Below are positions 20,049 through 32,938 of a stretch of DNA of 64,000 bases, one piece after another (position 1 is the stretch's first letter; each line of letters begins with the position of its first letter). Source of the stretch: Kosakonia pseudosacchari (GTDB taxonomy: Bacteria > Pseudomonadota > Gammaproteobacteria > Enterobacterales > Enterobacteriaceae); the NCBI RefSeq assembly GCF_900184035.1, contig NZ_FXWP01000013.1, positions 372,001 to 436,000 on the forward strand. Reading direction: 5' to 3'. Below the pieces are notes generated by a model. That model was not told the DNA's origin, ran no database searches, and worked only from the letters and a program-made list of their open reading frames with translations. The translations under genes were made by a program, and so were the position numbers.

Positions 20049-21002
20049 TTAGCGGTTAAAACGCGCCAGCCAGTTCTGGCGCGTCTCTCTGGCCCGCTGG
20101 GCGATGCTTGCCTGCGGGTCGGAATTAAAACCGTGATACGCCCCCGGCCAGACATTCAGCTCCACCTCGACGCCCGCACGCATTAACCGCCACGCATACG
20201 CCATATCTTCATCAAGAAACAGATCCAGCGTGCCAACGCCAATCCAGGTCGGCGGTAGCCCTGCCAGGTCATCGGCGCGCGCCGGTGCGGCATACGGCGA
20301 TACGTCAACGCTTCCGGGCTCACAGCCAAGCAGCGCACGCCAGCCAAAGGCATTGTTTTCCCGCGTCCAGATAAATTCGCCCGTCACCGGGTTTCGTTCC
20401 GTTTCCACGACCGTACGATCATCGAGCATCGGGAACATCAGGTTCTGAAACGCCAGTTTCGGCCCTTTGCGATCGCGCGCCAGTAGCGCCAGCGCGGCGG
20501 CAACGCCCGCGCCTGCGCTGTCACCCATCAGGCCGATATTGCTGGCATCGATGCCTAATTGCGCCGCGTTTTCCGCCATCCACACCAGCGCGGCATAGCA
20601 GTCATTAAGCGAACCGGGAAAGCGGGTCTCCGGCGAGAGACGGTAGTCGACAGAGACCACCACGCAGTCATGATGTGCGGCCGTCGGGCGGGTGAGCGAC
20701 AAAGATTGTTCCGGGCTGCCAAACAGATGACCGCCGCCATGCATATGCAAGATCCCCATCCGGTTGGCCCGACGTGCCGTGGGGGTGATAACACGCACCC
20801 GCACGGCGGGTTCACCGCGGTTACCCGCAATGTGCTGTTCGTGCATCACCAGTGAAAGCCCATCATCAAGATGCATGGCCTGCAGCGCGGCTTGCTGACG
20901 CTGCTCGCGTAGGGCGGGAAGGGCGTCGGCTTGCAGTGTGGAAGGTGTCCAGGATTGCAGGGTGGGGCGAAGCTCGGGGTCAACCAGATGCCATGTACTC
21001 AT
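20049..21002 (-). CDS. Alpha/beta-hydrolase, carboxylesterase of the HSL (Aes-like) family
   Basis: Esterase of 317 residues from bacterial lipase family IV. The oxyanion-hole motif HGGG is at about 88-91 and nucleophile Ser162 is in MGDSAGAG. The Asp is probably in TLDLFLDED and the His in WPGAYHGF near residue 288, completing the triad. No signal peptide is seen, so it acts in the cytoplasm on short-chain acyl or acetyl esters. It lies downstream of the beta-glucoside operon, beyond a terminator. It may remove acyl groups from imported glycosides, but that link is only positional. E. coli has ybiA in this interval instead. Confidence 0.82.
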   Translation of the reverse strand: MSTWHLVDPELRPTLQSWTPSTLQADALPALREQRQQAALQAMHLDDGLSLVMHEQHIAGNRGEPAVRVRVITPTARRANRMGILHMHGGGHLFGSPEQSLSLTRPTAAHHDCVVVSVDYRLSPETRFPGSLNDCYAALVWMAENAAQLGIDASNIGLMGDSAGAGVAAALALLARDRKGPKLAFQNLMFPMLDDRTVVETERNPVTGEFIWTRENNAFGWRALLGCEPGSVDVSPYAAPARADDLAGLPPTWIGVGTLDLFLDEDMAYAWRLMRAGVEVELNVWPGAYHGFNSDPQASIAQRARETRQNWLARFNR

Positions 21003-21027
21003 GCGTAAACCTTTATCGTCAACAGGC

Positions 21028-21055
21028 TAAAATAAGAGAAGCGCCGCAGCGCTTC
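21028..21055 (-). terminator. Terminator of the bgl-type operon
   Basis: Perfect seven-base-pair hairpin (GAAGCGC / GCGCTTC) with a four-base loop. In the minus direction TCTTATTTTAG follows. It lies between the last glucosidase gene and the esterase gene. Confidence 0.65.
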
Positions 21056-21067
21056 CCGGTTTTAACC

Positions 21068-25791
<4,724 letters not shown>

Positions 25792-25807
25792 GGTCATTCC
25801 TCCAGAC

Positions 25808-25830
25808 TGGCACCTGCATGACAGGTGCCA
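25808..25830 (-). other. Hairpin just before the EIIBCA gene
   Basis: Perfect nine-base-pair stem (TGGCACCTG / CAGGTGCCA) with a five-base loop between the second RAT and the EIIBCA start. No U-run follows in the minus direction, so it is not a standard intrinsic terminator. It ends 16 bases before the start codon and may affect translation or RNA stability. Confidence 0.5.
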
Positions 25831-25869
25831 TAACAATTACCGGTTATCCACCGGCGCTTTGTTCTTCTG

Positions 25870-25899
25870 GGGTTTGCCTGATTTAACAGTAACAAGCCT
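25870..25899 (-). promoter_or_regulatory. RAT antiterminator sequence between bglG and EIIBCA
   Basis: On the minus strand the RNA would contain GGCTTGTTACTG, then TTAAAT, then CAGGCAAACCC. This matches the BglG/LicT-family ribonucleic antiterminator (GGATTGTTACTG...GCAGGCAAAACC) with few changes. It stands where E. coli bgl has its second RAT. Unlike the first RAT here, I see no downstream complement to its 3' half that would form a competing terminator. Confidence 0.78.
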
Positions 25900-25951
25900 G
25901 GAAAGAATTCATACACATCATGCTTCGGGTCGCAGGCGCGACGTGGTTGCC

Positions 25952-26791
25952 TTACGACTCTGTCCGTTGCACCACATTTTCGATATGCACGGTCAGGTAG
26001 AGTTTTTCCGAATTGCTCATCGTGTGGTGATAATTTTTGCCGACAAATTCGTTAATTGCGTCAACGCATTTCAGGGTGGTTTGATAACGACGCTGCACCA
26101 TCGCGAATAACTCTTCGTCGTTATTATTTAACACCACGCCATCAATGACCCGTTGGGCAAAAAACTTTAAATGGGTAATGAAACGCTGGTAATTCAGACT
26201 GTGCTCGTCGAGCGGCAGGGTGAAAAAGTATTTAACGATATTCTGTAACTGATAAATAAGCCGCGTAATTTTTGTGGTTTTTCCCATCGTATCGTTCAGC
26301 CCGGCATTCACAATATGCAACGCAATACTACAGGCTTCACTGTCGGGTAATAATGTGCCGGTACGCGCGATAATCATGCCGAGCGCCTGGCGGCCAATGG
26401 CGTACTCGTCGGTATAGAAATGGCGCACTTCCCACTCTAACGGATTGGGCAAAACTTCATTCTTTTCTGTGCGTTGCAGGGCAAAGTGCAAGTGATCGGC
26501 GAGCGTAACGTACAGGCCTTCACTTAATTTATGCGCAAGCGTAGATCGTGCCAGCGCGACGATATCGGCGGTGAGTTGCACTATTTCCACCGGCACTTCG
26601 CTGACCAGATCTTTAAAACGAGCGGAGACTTGAGAATCCTGCAAATGGAATATTTTTTCGATGGCTTGCGCATCGACGCGCGCACCGCTTTGGGTATTAA
26701 ACCCTAAGCCGCGCCCGGTCAGAATAACCTCAAGGCCATGCTCATCAATGGCGCTGACAACGTTATTATTTAATATTTGTTTGACCAGCAT
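25952..26791 (-). CDS. bglG: BglG/LicT-family transcriptional antiterminator
   Basis: RNA-binding antiterminator of 279 residues (BglG has 278). The N-terminal co-antiterminator domain (about 1-56: VKQILNNNVVSA, GRGLGF, IEKIF) binds RAT RNA. PRD1 (about 70-165) and PRD2 (about 172-277) contain the conserved His residues whose PTS phosphorylation controls dimerisation. The ATG at 26791 follows AGGAG and restores the usual length; an upstream in-frame start would run back through the leader RAT and terminator. With substrate present, EIIBCA leaves it unphosphorylated and active. It heads the operon bglG-EIIBCA-GH1-GH1. Confidence 0.92.
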   Translation of the reverse strand: MLVKQILNNNVVSAIDEHGLEVILTGRGLGFNTQSGARVDAQAIEKIFHLQDSQVSARFKDLVSEVPVEIVQLTADIVALARSTLAHKLSEGLYVTLADHLHFALQRTEKNEVLPNPLEWEVRHFYTDEYAIGRQALGMIIARTGTLLPDSEACSIALHIVNAGLNDTMGKTTKITRLIYQLQNIVKYFFTLPLDEHSLNYQRFITHLKFFAQRVIDGVVLNNNDEELFAMVQRRYQTTLKCVDAINEFVGKNYHHTMSNSEKLYLTVHIENVVQRTES

Positions 26792-26804
26792 CGCCAACTC
26801 CTGC

Positions 26805-26879
26805 AAACAAAAACGGGCAAAACGTAAATACAGCAACGAGCGGATGTCGCCCGCATTCTCTGCATTTAGGTTTTGCCCG
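26805..26879 (-). terminator. Leader terminator upstream of bglG
   Basis: In the minus direction CGGGCAAAAC (from plus positions 26870-26879) pairs with GTTTTGCCCG (plus 26814-26823), ten perfect base pairs enclosing about 46 bases. TTTTTGTTTG follows at once. The 5' arm is also the 3' half of the RAT, so the two structures exclude each other, as in classic BglG control. It ends 14 bases before the bglG start. Confidence 0.85.
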
Positions 26880-26895
26880 ATATTCGGTAACAAGC
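26868..26895 (-). promoter_or_regulatory. RAT antiterminator sequence in the bglG leader
   Basis: Minus-strand RNA reads GCTTGTTACCG, AATAT, CGGGCAAAACCT, matching the BglG/LicT RAT consensus including the invariant TTGTTAC and GGCAAAACC blocks. It overlaps the 5' arm of the terminator at 26870-26879. BglG binding would stabilise the RAT hairpin and allow read-through into its own gene and the operon. Confidence 0.88.
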
Positions 26896-27089
26896 GTAAT
26901 GCAGGTAAAAAACTAGCACCGCCCTAATAAATGATCAACGCGCGAAAGGGCACATTAACGAATGGAACTACCGATTTGTGATCGGCACGGCGAAAAATAT
27001 CCTGTATCGCTGTGGGGAGAAAAAGGATTCGCGAGGGTGCTCGCGCAAAGGCAAAAAGGGTTACCCTACGGGCGCTAAAAATGCCACAA

Positions 27090-27109
27090 TAGTGGCTGTT
27101 TATACAGTG
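27090..27109 (+). promoter_or_regulatory. LexA (SOS) box upstream of dinG
   Basis: The 20-mer contains TTTATACAGTG as its right half, close to the LexA consensus half-site, and a weaker left half TAGTGGCTG. It lies 14 bp before the dinG start, as the SOS box does in E. coli dinG, whose sequence is very similar. DinG and probably YbiB would be DNA-damage induced. Confidence 0.75.
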
Positions 27110-27123
27110 TTTCAGGTTCCCTC

Positions 27124-29277
27124 ATGGCCCTTACCGCCGCGCTAAAAGCGCAGATCGCCGCCTGGTATAAGGCGTTGCAACAACAGATCCCGGACTTTAT
27201 TCCCCGCGCGCCGCAGCGGCAGATGATTGCTGACGTGGCGAAAACGCTGGCGGGGGAGGAAGGACGTCATCTGGCGATTGAAGCGCCAACCGGCGTGGGG
27301 AAAACGCTCTCTTACCTGATTCCGGGCATCGCCATCGCGCGTGAAGAGCAAAAAACGCTGGTGGTCAGCACCGCGAATGTGGCGCTGCAGGATCAGATCT
27401 TCAGTAAAGATCTGCCGCTGCTGCGCAAAATCATCCCGGATTTACGCTTTACCGCCGCGTTTGGACGTGGGCGCTATGTCTGCCCGCGCAACCTGGCGGC
27501 GCTGGCAAGCAGCGAGCCGAATCAGCAGGATCTGCTGGCATTTCTGGACGATGAACTGACGCCTGGTAACCAGGAGGAGCAGAAACGTTGCGCGGCGTTG
27601 AAAGCGGATCTCGACAGCTACAAGTGGGACGGTCTGCGCGATCACACTGACAAGGCGATTAGCGATGATTTGTGGCGACGGCTCAGCACCGATAAAGCCA
27701 GTTGCCTGAACCGTAATTGCCATTACTACCGCGAATGCCCCTTTTTTGTCGCACGCCGCGAAATCCAGGAAGCGGAAGTGGTGGTCGCCAACCACGCGCT
27801 GGTAATGGCGGCGATGGAGAGCGAGGCGGTGCTGCCGGAGCCAAAAAACCTGCTGCTGGTGCTGGATGAAGGCCACCATTTGCCGGATGTGGCTCGCGAC
27901 GCACTGGAGATGACGGCGGAAATCACCGCCCCCTGGTATCAGCTTCAGCTCGATCTGTTCACCAAACTGGTGGCAACTTGTCTTGAACAGTTTCGCCCGA
28001 AAACGCTGCCGCCGCTGGCGACACCGGAGCGGCTCAACGCCCATTGCGAGGAGCTTTACGCGCTTATCGCTTCGCTTAACAACATTCTCAACCTTTATCT
28101 TCCGGCGGGTCAGGAAGCGGAATATCGCTTTGCAATGGGTGAATTGCCTGACGAAGTGATGGAGAATTGCCAGCGGCTGGCAAAACTCACCGAGATGCTG
28201 CGCGGGCTGGCTGAGTTGTTCCTGAATGATTTAAGCGAGAAGACGGGCAGCCACGACATTGTGCGTTTGCATCGGGTTATTTTGCAGATGAACCGCGCGC
28301 TGGGCATGTTCGAAAGCCAGAGCAAACTCTGGCGGCTGGCTTCAATGGCGCAGGCGTCCGGTGCGCCGGTAACCAAATGGGTCACCCGTGAGGCGCGTGA
28401 CGGACAGTTGCATTTGCTCTTCCACTGTGTGGGTATTCGCGTGAGCGATCAGTTGGAAAAGCTGCTCTGGCGCAGCGTACCGCATATCGTCGTGACCTCA
28501 GCGACGTTACGTTCGCTGAACAGTTTCAATCGTCTGCAGGAGATGAGCGGTTTAAAAGAGAAAGCCGGAGATCGCTTTGTCACGCTTGATTCGCCGTTCA
28601 ACCATGTTGAGCAGGGAAAAATTGTTATTCCGCAGATGCGCTACGAGCCGCTGATAGAAAACGAAGAGCAGCACATTGCGGAAATGGCCACCTGGTTTCG
28701 TGAGCAGGTTGAGAGTAAAGCGCATCCCGGGATGCTGGTGCTTTTTGCCAGCCAGCGCGCGATGCAGCTGTTTTTAACCTATGTCGCGGACTTGCGTTTA
28801 TTGCTGCTGGTGCAGGGCGATCAGCCGCGCTATCGGCTGGTGGAACTGCACCGCAAACGCATCGATAACGGCGAGCGCAGCGTGCTGGTGGGTTTGCAGT
28901 CATTCGCTGAAGGGTTGGATCTCAAAGGCGATTACCTGACGCAGGTGCACATCCATAAAATTGCTTTTCCGCCCATCGACAGCCCGGTGGTGATCACCGA
29001 AGGCGAGTGGCTGAAAAGCCTGAATCGCTATCCTTTCGAAGTGCAGAGCCTGCCCAGCGCGTCGTTTAACCTTATCCAGCAAGTAGGAAGGCTGATTCGC
29101 AGCCACAGTTGTCGTGGCGAAGTGGTGATTTACGATAAACGGCTACTGACCAAAAACTACGGTAAACGGCTGCTCGACGCGCTACCTGTGTTTCCTATTT
29201 CACAACCGGTGATGCCGGACGTTATAGTGAAGAAGCCTGTGAAAAAATCAGAACAGAAGCGTCGCAAACGCCGTTAA
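27124..29277 (+). CDS. dinG: ATP-dependent DNA helicase DinG
   Basis: XPD-like superfamily 2 helicase of 717 residues (E. coli 716). Walker A is APTGVGKT at 54-61. Cys120 (RYVCPRN) and the cluster CLNRNCHYYREC near 194-205 bind the [4Fe-4S] cluster. Motif II is DEGHH, and the C-terminal motifs LVGLQSFAEGLDLKG and QQVGRLIRSHS are present. It unwinds DNA 5' to 3', including R-loops and G-quadruplexes, and helps replication forks pass transcription complexes. The gene follows a LexA box and is followed 25 bp later by ybiB, forming an SOS transcription unit. Confidence 0.97.
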   Translation: MALTAALKAQIAAWYKALQQQIPDFIPRAPQRQMIADVAKTLAGEEGRHLAIEAPTGVGKTLSYLIPGIAIAREEQKTLVVSTANVALQDQIFSKDLPLLRKIIPDLRFTAAFGRGRYVCPRNLAALASSEPNQQDLLAFLDDELTPGNQEEQKRCAALKADLDSYKWDGLRDHTDKAISDDLWRRLSTDKASCLNRNCHYYRECPFFVARREIQEAEVVVANHALVMAAMESEAVLPEPKNLLLVLDEGHHLPDVARDALEMTAEITAPWYQLQLDLFTKLVATCLEQFRPKTLPPLATPERLNAHCEELYALIASLNNILNLYLPAGQEAEYRFAMGELPDEVMENCQRLAKLTEMLRGLAELFLNDLSEKTGSHDIVRLHRVILQMNRALGMFESQSKLWRLASMAQASGAPVTKWVTREARDGQLHLLFHCVGIRVSDQLEKLLWRSVPHIVVTSATLRSLNSFNRLQEMSGLKEKAGDRFVTLDSPFNHVEQGKIVIPQMRYEPLIENEEQHIAEMATWFREQVESKAHPGMLVLFASQRAMQLFLTYVADLRLLLLVQGDQPRYRLVELHRKRIDNGERSVLVGLQSFAEGLDLKGDYLTQVHIHKIAFPPIDSPVVITEGEWLKSLNRYPFEVQSLPSASFNLIQQVGRLIRSHSCRGEVVIYDKRLLTKNYGKRLLDALPVFPISQPVMPDVIVKKPVKKSEQKRRKRR

Positions 29278-29302
29278 CGATGTGAGCCCGCAAGGAGTCG
29301 CT

Positions 29303-30265
29303 ATGGATTACCGCAAAATCATTAAAGAAATTGGTCGTGGGAAAAACCACGCCCGCGATTTGGATTTCGATACCGCCCGGGGTCTCTACTCGCAGATGCT
29401 GAAAGGGGAAGTGCCGGATCTGGAGATGGGCGGAATTTTGATTGCCCTGCGTATTAAAGGGGAAGGGGAAGCGGAAATGCGCGGTTTTTACGAGGCGATG
29501 CAGCAGCACACCCTGAAACTGACGCCGCCGGTTGCAAAGCCGATGCCGGTTGTGATCCCCAGCTATAACGGTGCGCGCAAACAGGCGAACCTGACGCCGC
29601 TACTGGCGATTTTGCTCAACAAACTCGGTTTTCCGGTTGTGGTGCACGGCGTTACTGAAGATCCGACGCGCGTGGTGACGGAGAGCATTTTCCAACTGCT
29701 GGGTATCGACGCCACGCTGCACGCCGGTCAGGCGCAGGCGAAGCTGGAGGGGCATCAACCGGTCTACATTCCTGTGAGCGCACTCTGCCCACCGCTGGAA
29801 AAACAGCTGGCGATGCGCTGGCGGATGGGCGTGCGCAACAGCGCGCATACGCTGGCGAAGCTGGCAACGCCGTTTGAAAAAGATGCCGCGCTGCGTTTAT
29901 CCAGCGTTTCGCACCCGGAATACATCACGCGCGTGGCGAAATTCTTTGCCGATATCGGCGGGCGCGGCCTGCTGATGCATGGCACGGAAGGGGAAGTGTA
30001 TGCCAACCCGCAGCGCTGCCCGCAAATCAACCTGATTGATGCGCAGGGCGAGCGCGTACTTTATGCGCGTGACGATGCGGCAGCGCCAGTAAGTGACGGT
30101 GCCGCGAAAGATGCGGAAAGTACGGCGCGCTGGACAGAACGCTGCCTTGCGGGAAGTGAAGCGGTGCCGGAGTCGCTCAAAATTCAGCTTGCCTGCTGCC
30201 TGGTGGCGACGGGTGAAGTGGCGACGCTGGAAGAGGGGCTGGCGCGGGTTGCGCAAAGTTTCTGA
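29303..30265 (+). CDS. ybiB: TrpD2-like nucleic-acid-binding protein YbiB
   Basis: Protein of 320 residues, as E. coli YbiB. The fold is that of nucleoside phosphorylase/anthranilate phosphoribosyltransferase (PSYNGARKQANLTP, VVVHGVTEDPTRVV and LLMHGTEGEVYANP are conserved) but without the PRPP-binding motif of TrpD. The E. coli protein is a dimer that binds DNA and RNA with no sequence preference and has no known enzyme activity. The ATG at 29303 follows AAGGAG; a more upstream in-frame start lacks a site. Cotranscription with dinG suggests a DNA-damage role. Confidence 0.92.
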   Translation: MDYRKIIKEIGRGKNHARDLDFDTARGLYSQMLKGEVPDLEMGGILIALRIKGEGEAEMRGFYEAMQQHTLKLTPPVAKPMPVVIPSYNGARKQANLTPLLAILLNKLGFPVVVHGVTEDPTRVVTESIFQLLGIDATLHAGQAQAKLEGHQPVYIPVSALCPPLEKQLAMRWRMGVRNSAHTLAKLATPFEKDAALRLSSVSHPEYITRVAKFFADIGGRGLLMHGTEGEVYANPQRCPQINLIDAQGERVLYARDDAAAPVSDGAAKDAESTARWTERCLAGSEAVPESLKIQLACCLVATGEVATLEEGLARVAQSF

Positions 30266-30296
30266 CAAAAAAAGCCCGTCACATTTCTGGACGGGC
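30266..30296 (-). terminator. Rho-independent terminator of ybiJ
   Basis: Seven-base-pair stem (GCCCGTC / GACGGGC). In the minus direction it is followed by seven T residues, so it serves transcripts from ybiJ. In the plus direction it begins within the ybiB 3' end and lacks a T run. Confidence 0.75.
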
Positions 30297-30378
30297 AAAA
30301 CAGGGTAACAACAGGGTTAATGAGGGTGGAGCACCCAGGCAGAGGGTTAATTTGCCCGGGGTAAAACACGGGTTTCGG

Positions 30379-30639
30379 TTATTTGTAGATAATGGCGGTA
30401 CCGCTCAGTTTGTTATTGCCTGTCGCGGACGTGATGCTGTAGCCCGTTGCGCCAGCGGCTTGTGCTTTCTCTGCCAGTTTGGCTTCCAGCCCGTCCAGCG
30501 TGGTCGCGCCTTCAGCGGAAACAACACCGATTTTATTCAGATTCTCTGCCTGAGCAGCGGTGACGGATTGTGCCGCAAAAGCACCGAAAGAGAGGGTGGA
30601 CAACGCGATGGCAGCAACAGCATATTTGATGGTTTTCAT
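30379..30639 (-). CDS. ybiJ: DUF1471 (YhcN/BhsA-family) periplasmic protein YbiJ
   Basis: Small protein of 86 residues. A signal peptide occupies about 1-22 with cleavage after AFA, leaving the DUF1471 domain (AENLNKIGVVSAEGATTLDGLEAKL and the terminal KLSGTAIIYK). It is nearly collinear with E. coli YbiJ. The family (BhsA, YhcN, YjfY and others) responds to acid, peroxide and biofilm conditions; YbiJ itself is uncharacterised. The ATG at 30639 gives the signal peptide and the E. coli start. It is a monocistronic unit with its own terminator. Confidence 0.92.
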   Translation of the reverse strand: MKTIKYAVAAIALSTLSFGAFAAQSVTAAQAENLNKIGVVSAEGATTLDGLEAKLAEKAQAAGATGYSITSATGNNKLSGTAIIYK

Positions 30640-30805
30640 GGGTAATATCTCGCAGGTTATTCTGTATAGGGGACAATGTTCCGTCGATGTGATGAGTATC
30701 ACTGTTTTTGGCGGGAGATAAAATCGAAGAGAATTGACGGCCTTATTCTAAAAAATTGAATAAGGACTAATTTATTGAATTTAAATATATTTAAGGATGA
30801 AAATA

Positions 30806-30886
30806 ATGCAATTTACCACCGCTCAGGCTGGCACCCGTTTTTGCGGCACATTTTGCTACGTGCAGGGCGGGATTTTATGGATGTAA
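30806..30886 (+). CDS. Possible 26-residue ORF between ybiJ and ybiI
   Basis: ATG 30806 opens a frame of 26 codons ending at TAA 30886, beginning MQFTTAQAGTRFCG. AAGGA stands eight bases before the ATG, and the upstream stretch is A/T-rich like a promoter. The peptide contains two Cys and no clear membrane segment. I know no homologue; chance is the simplest explanation. Confidence 0.2.
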   Translation: MQFTTAQAGTRFCGTFCYVQGGILWM

Positions 30887-30924
30887 AGGCAACCGCTTGC
30901 GCTGGTTACATACGTCAGGAAAGG

Positions 30925-31191
30925 TCAACGTAGCTGGCTGTCTTTCGATCCTCTGCGATTATATCCTGCAAACGTAGAGTTATGTGAATCTTTCTCCTGT
31001 TGACAGGTTATGCATAAGCGCACGCCGGGAATCGCTTTACGCCGTGCTTCCGGTATGGGCTCTCCGCACTCTTCGCAAGCCTTTAAACTTTCGCCGGAAG
31101 GTAAACCGCTGCGCGCTCGCGCGACCGCATCGTCAATGGTGCTGTCGATTTGCTGTTGCACTGCGCCATCATTTGCCCAACCTGAAGCCAT
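30925..31191 (-). CDS. ybiI: DksA/TraR-type zinc-finger protein YbiI
   Basis: Protein of 88 residues that matches E. coli YbiI, from MASGWANDGAVQQQ to GYNRRGSKDSQLR. Four Cys form a zinc finger: CEECGEPIP at about 38-46 and CITCQ at about 60-64. It belongs to the TraR/DksA zinc-finger family but lacks the long coiled coil of DksA. Function is unknown; small members such as TraR act on RNA polymerase. It is a single gene with the same flank (ybiJ) as in E. coli. Confidence 0.92.
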   Translation of the reverse strand: MASGWANDGAVQQQIDSTIDDAVARARSGLPSGESLKACEECGEPIPEARRKAIPGVRLCITCQQEKDSHNSTFAGYNRRGSKDSQLR

Positions 31192-31289
31192 AATCTGTTC
31201 TCCCGGACTAAAACCATCATTATAGCAAACTGCCCGGTGGCGCTGATGTCGGGCCGGGCGAACGGTAAAAACGTTGCCCGGCGAAGAGG

Positions 31290-31904
31290 CTAGCGGTTAT
31301 CCGGGCGCGTCAAATCGAAACGCTGCGCTTCGCTAATGCCGTAATAAGCTGAAGGGCCACCTGCACGTAACACCGGCTGGGCCCTGGCCGTCTGGTAGAT
31401 ACCGTTTTCCAGCAGCGTTTCATCAATATGCACGGCAACCACTTCACCAAGCACCAGCCAGCTATCAACCGGCGTTCCGTCGGCGGCGGTTAGTTGAATA
31501 CACTGCGAGAGGCGGCATTCGAAGTTGACCGGGCTTTCCGCCACGCGTGGCGTCTTGATGATTCGGCTGGCAGCGGGGGTGAGTCCCGCACGGGCAAACT
31601 CATCTTCGCCGTGCGGTAAAGAGGCAGACGTTTCATTCATCGGCACAGCCAGCTCACGCGTTGTCAGGTTCCAGACAAACTCTTTGGTTTCGCTAATATT
31701 GCGTACGCTGTCTTTCCAGCCGCTGCTGGCAAAGCCGATAATCGGCGGGCGATAATTGAAGCAGTTAAAAAAGCTGTACGGGGCAAGATTTCGTCGGCCT
31801 TGTTCATCCAGCGAGGCGATCCAGCCGATGGGGCGCGGGCCAATAATGGCATTCAGGGGATCATGGGGTAGACCATGACCTTTTGCAGGTTCATAAAAAT
31901 ACAT
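31290..31904 (-). CDS. Flavin-reductase-like FMN-binding protein
   Basis: Protein of 204 residues with the split-barrel FMN-binding domain of the flavin reductase family: GPRPIGWIASLDEQGRRNLAPYS at about 22-44, YRPPIIGF, then SETKEFVWNLTT. Such proteins use NAD(P)H to reduce FMN or serve as flavin-dependent oxidoreductases; the substrate cannot be read off. It stands alone, divergent from rlmF. E. coli K-12 has ybiX, fiu and mcbA in this interval, so this is an accessory difference. Confidence 0.82.
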   Translation of the reverse strand: MYFYEPAKGHGLPHDPLNAIIGPRPIGWIASLDEQGRRNLAPYSFFNCFNYRPPIIGFASSGWKDSVRNISETKEFVWNLTTRELAVPMNETSASLPHGEDEFARAGLTPAASRIIKTPRVAESPVNFECRLSQCIQLTAADGTPVDSWLVLGEVVAVHIDETLLENGIYQTARAQPVLRAGGPSAYYGISEAQRFDLTRPDNR

Positions 31905-32002
31905 AGCGCTTTCCGGTCATTAAAAAACAGATTCTTCAGCCTCACTTATTTACCCGACCAACGTCAACGGGTATCTTACGCCGCTGCTAACAGGAGAATG
32001 CC

Positions 32003-32938
32003 ATGAATGCCCAGAAGCCGGGTCTGCACCCGCGTAACCGCCACCACAGCCGCTACGATCTCGAGGCGCTGTGCGCCGTGAACCCGTCACTGCGCGCGTT
32101 TCTGACCACCAACCCGAACGGTGAGACGACCATCAATTTTGCCGAGCCGCAGGCAGTGAAAGCTCTGAACAAAGCGCTGCTGGCACAGTTTTATGGTGTT
32201 GGTGAGTGGGATATCCCGGACGGTTTCCTCTGCCCGCCAGTACCGGGGCGCGCGGATTACGTTCACCATCTGGCAGATGTGCTGGCAGAAAGCAATGATG
32301 GCATTGTGCCGACGCAGGCCAGCGTGCTGGATATCGGTACTGGCGCAAACTGTATCTACCCGCTGATTGGTGCGCATGAGTACGGCTGGCGTTTTACCGG
32401 CAGCGAAGTTAACGATCAGGCTTTTGCCAGCGCGCAGGCGATCATCAATGCCAATCCTGGATTGAGCCGTGCGATACGGTTGCGTCGCCAGAAAGATCCG
32501 GCGTCTGTTCTCACCGGCATTATTCATAAAAATGAGCAGTACGATGCGGTTCTCTGCAACCCACCGTTCCACGACTCCGCGCAAAGCGCGCAGGCCGGAA
32601 GCGAGCGCAAGCGTCGCAACCTCGGGCAAGCCGCCAGCGACGCCGCTAACTTTGGTGGTCAGCAACAGGAGCTGTGGTGCGAAGGCGGCGAAGTGGCCTT
32701 TATCAGCAAGATGATTGCGGAAAGCCAACAATTTGCACGCCAGGTGTTATGGTTTACCTCGCTGGTGTCACGCGGCGATAACTTGCCCGAACTCTATCGC
32801 GCCTTGACCCAGGTTGGCGCAGTGAAAGTGATGAAAAAAGAGATGGCGCAGGGCCAGAAGCAGAGCCGTTTTATCGCCTGGACGTTTCTTGATGAGGCCC
32901 AGCGTAAACGCTGGGCGCAGACGCGTTTTAAAGGGTAG
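32003..32938 (+). CDS. rlmF: 23S rRNA (adenine1618-N6)-methyltransferase RlmF
   Basis: Methyltransferase of 311 residues (E. coli 308). The SAM-binding motif [16 protein letters not shown] lies near residue 112 and the catalytic NPPF-type motif ([10 protein letters not shown]) near 190. The basic N terminus [13 protein letters not shown] is a family mark. It methylates N6 of A1618 in 23S rRNA. The ATG follows CAGGAGA. The last 11 bases overlap the 3' end of mscM on the opposite strand. Confidence 0.94.
   Translation: MNAQKPGLHPRNRHHSRYDLEALCAVNPSLRAFLTTNPNGETTINFAEPQAVKALNKALLAQFYGVGEWDIPDGFLCPPVPGRADYVHHLADVLAESNDGIVPTQASVLDIGTGANCIYPLIGAHEYGWRFTGSEVNDQAFASAQAIINANPGLSRAIRLRRQKDPASVLTGIIHKNEQYDAVLCNPPFHDSAQSAQAGSERKRRNLGQAASDAANFGGQQQELWCEGGEVAFISKMIAESQQFARQVLWFTSLVSRGDNLPELYRALTQVGAVKVMKKEMAQGQKQSRFIAWTFLDEAQRKRWAQTRFKG

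Noticed and set aside
25808-25830. Hairpin before the EIIBCA gene as the second BglG-controlled terminator
   Set aside because: The stem is perfect but no U-run follows and it does not share bases with the RAT, so I list it as an unassigned hairpin.
26970-26995. Possible CRP site (TGTGATCGGCAC) between bglG and dinG
   Set aside because: Only one half-site fits; the right half CGGCG does not resemble TCACA. CRP control of the operon is plausible but not shown by this sequence.
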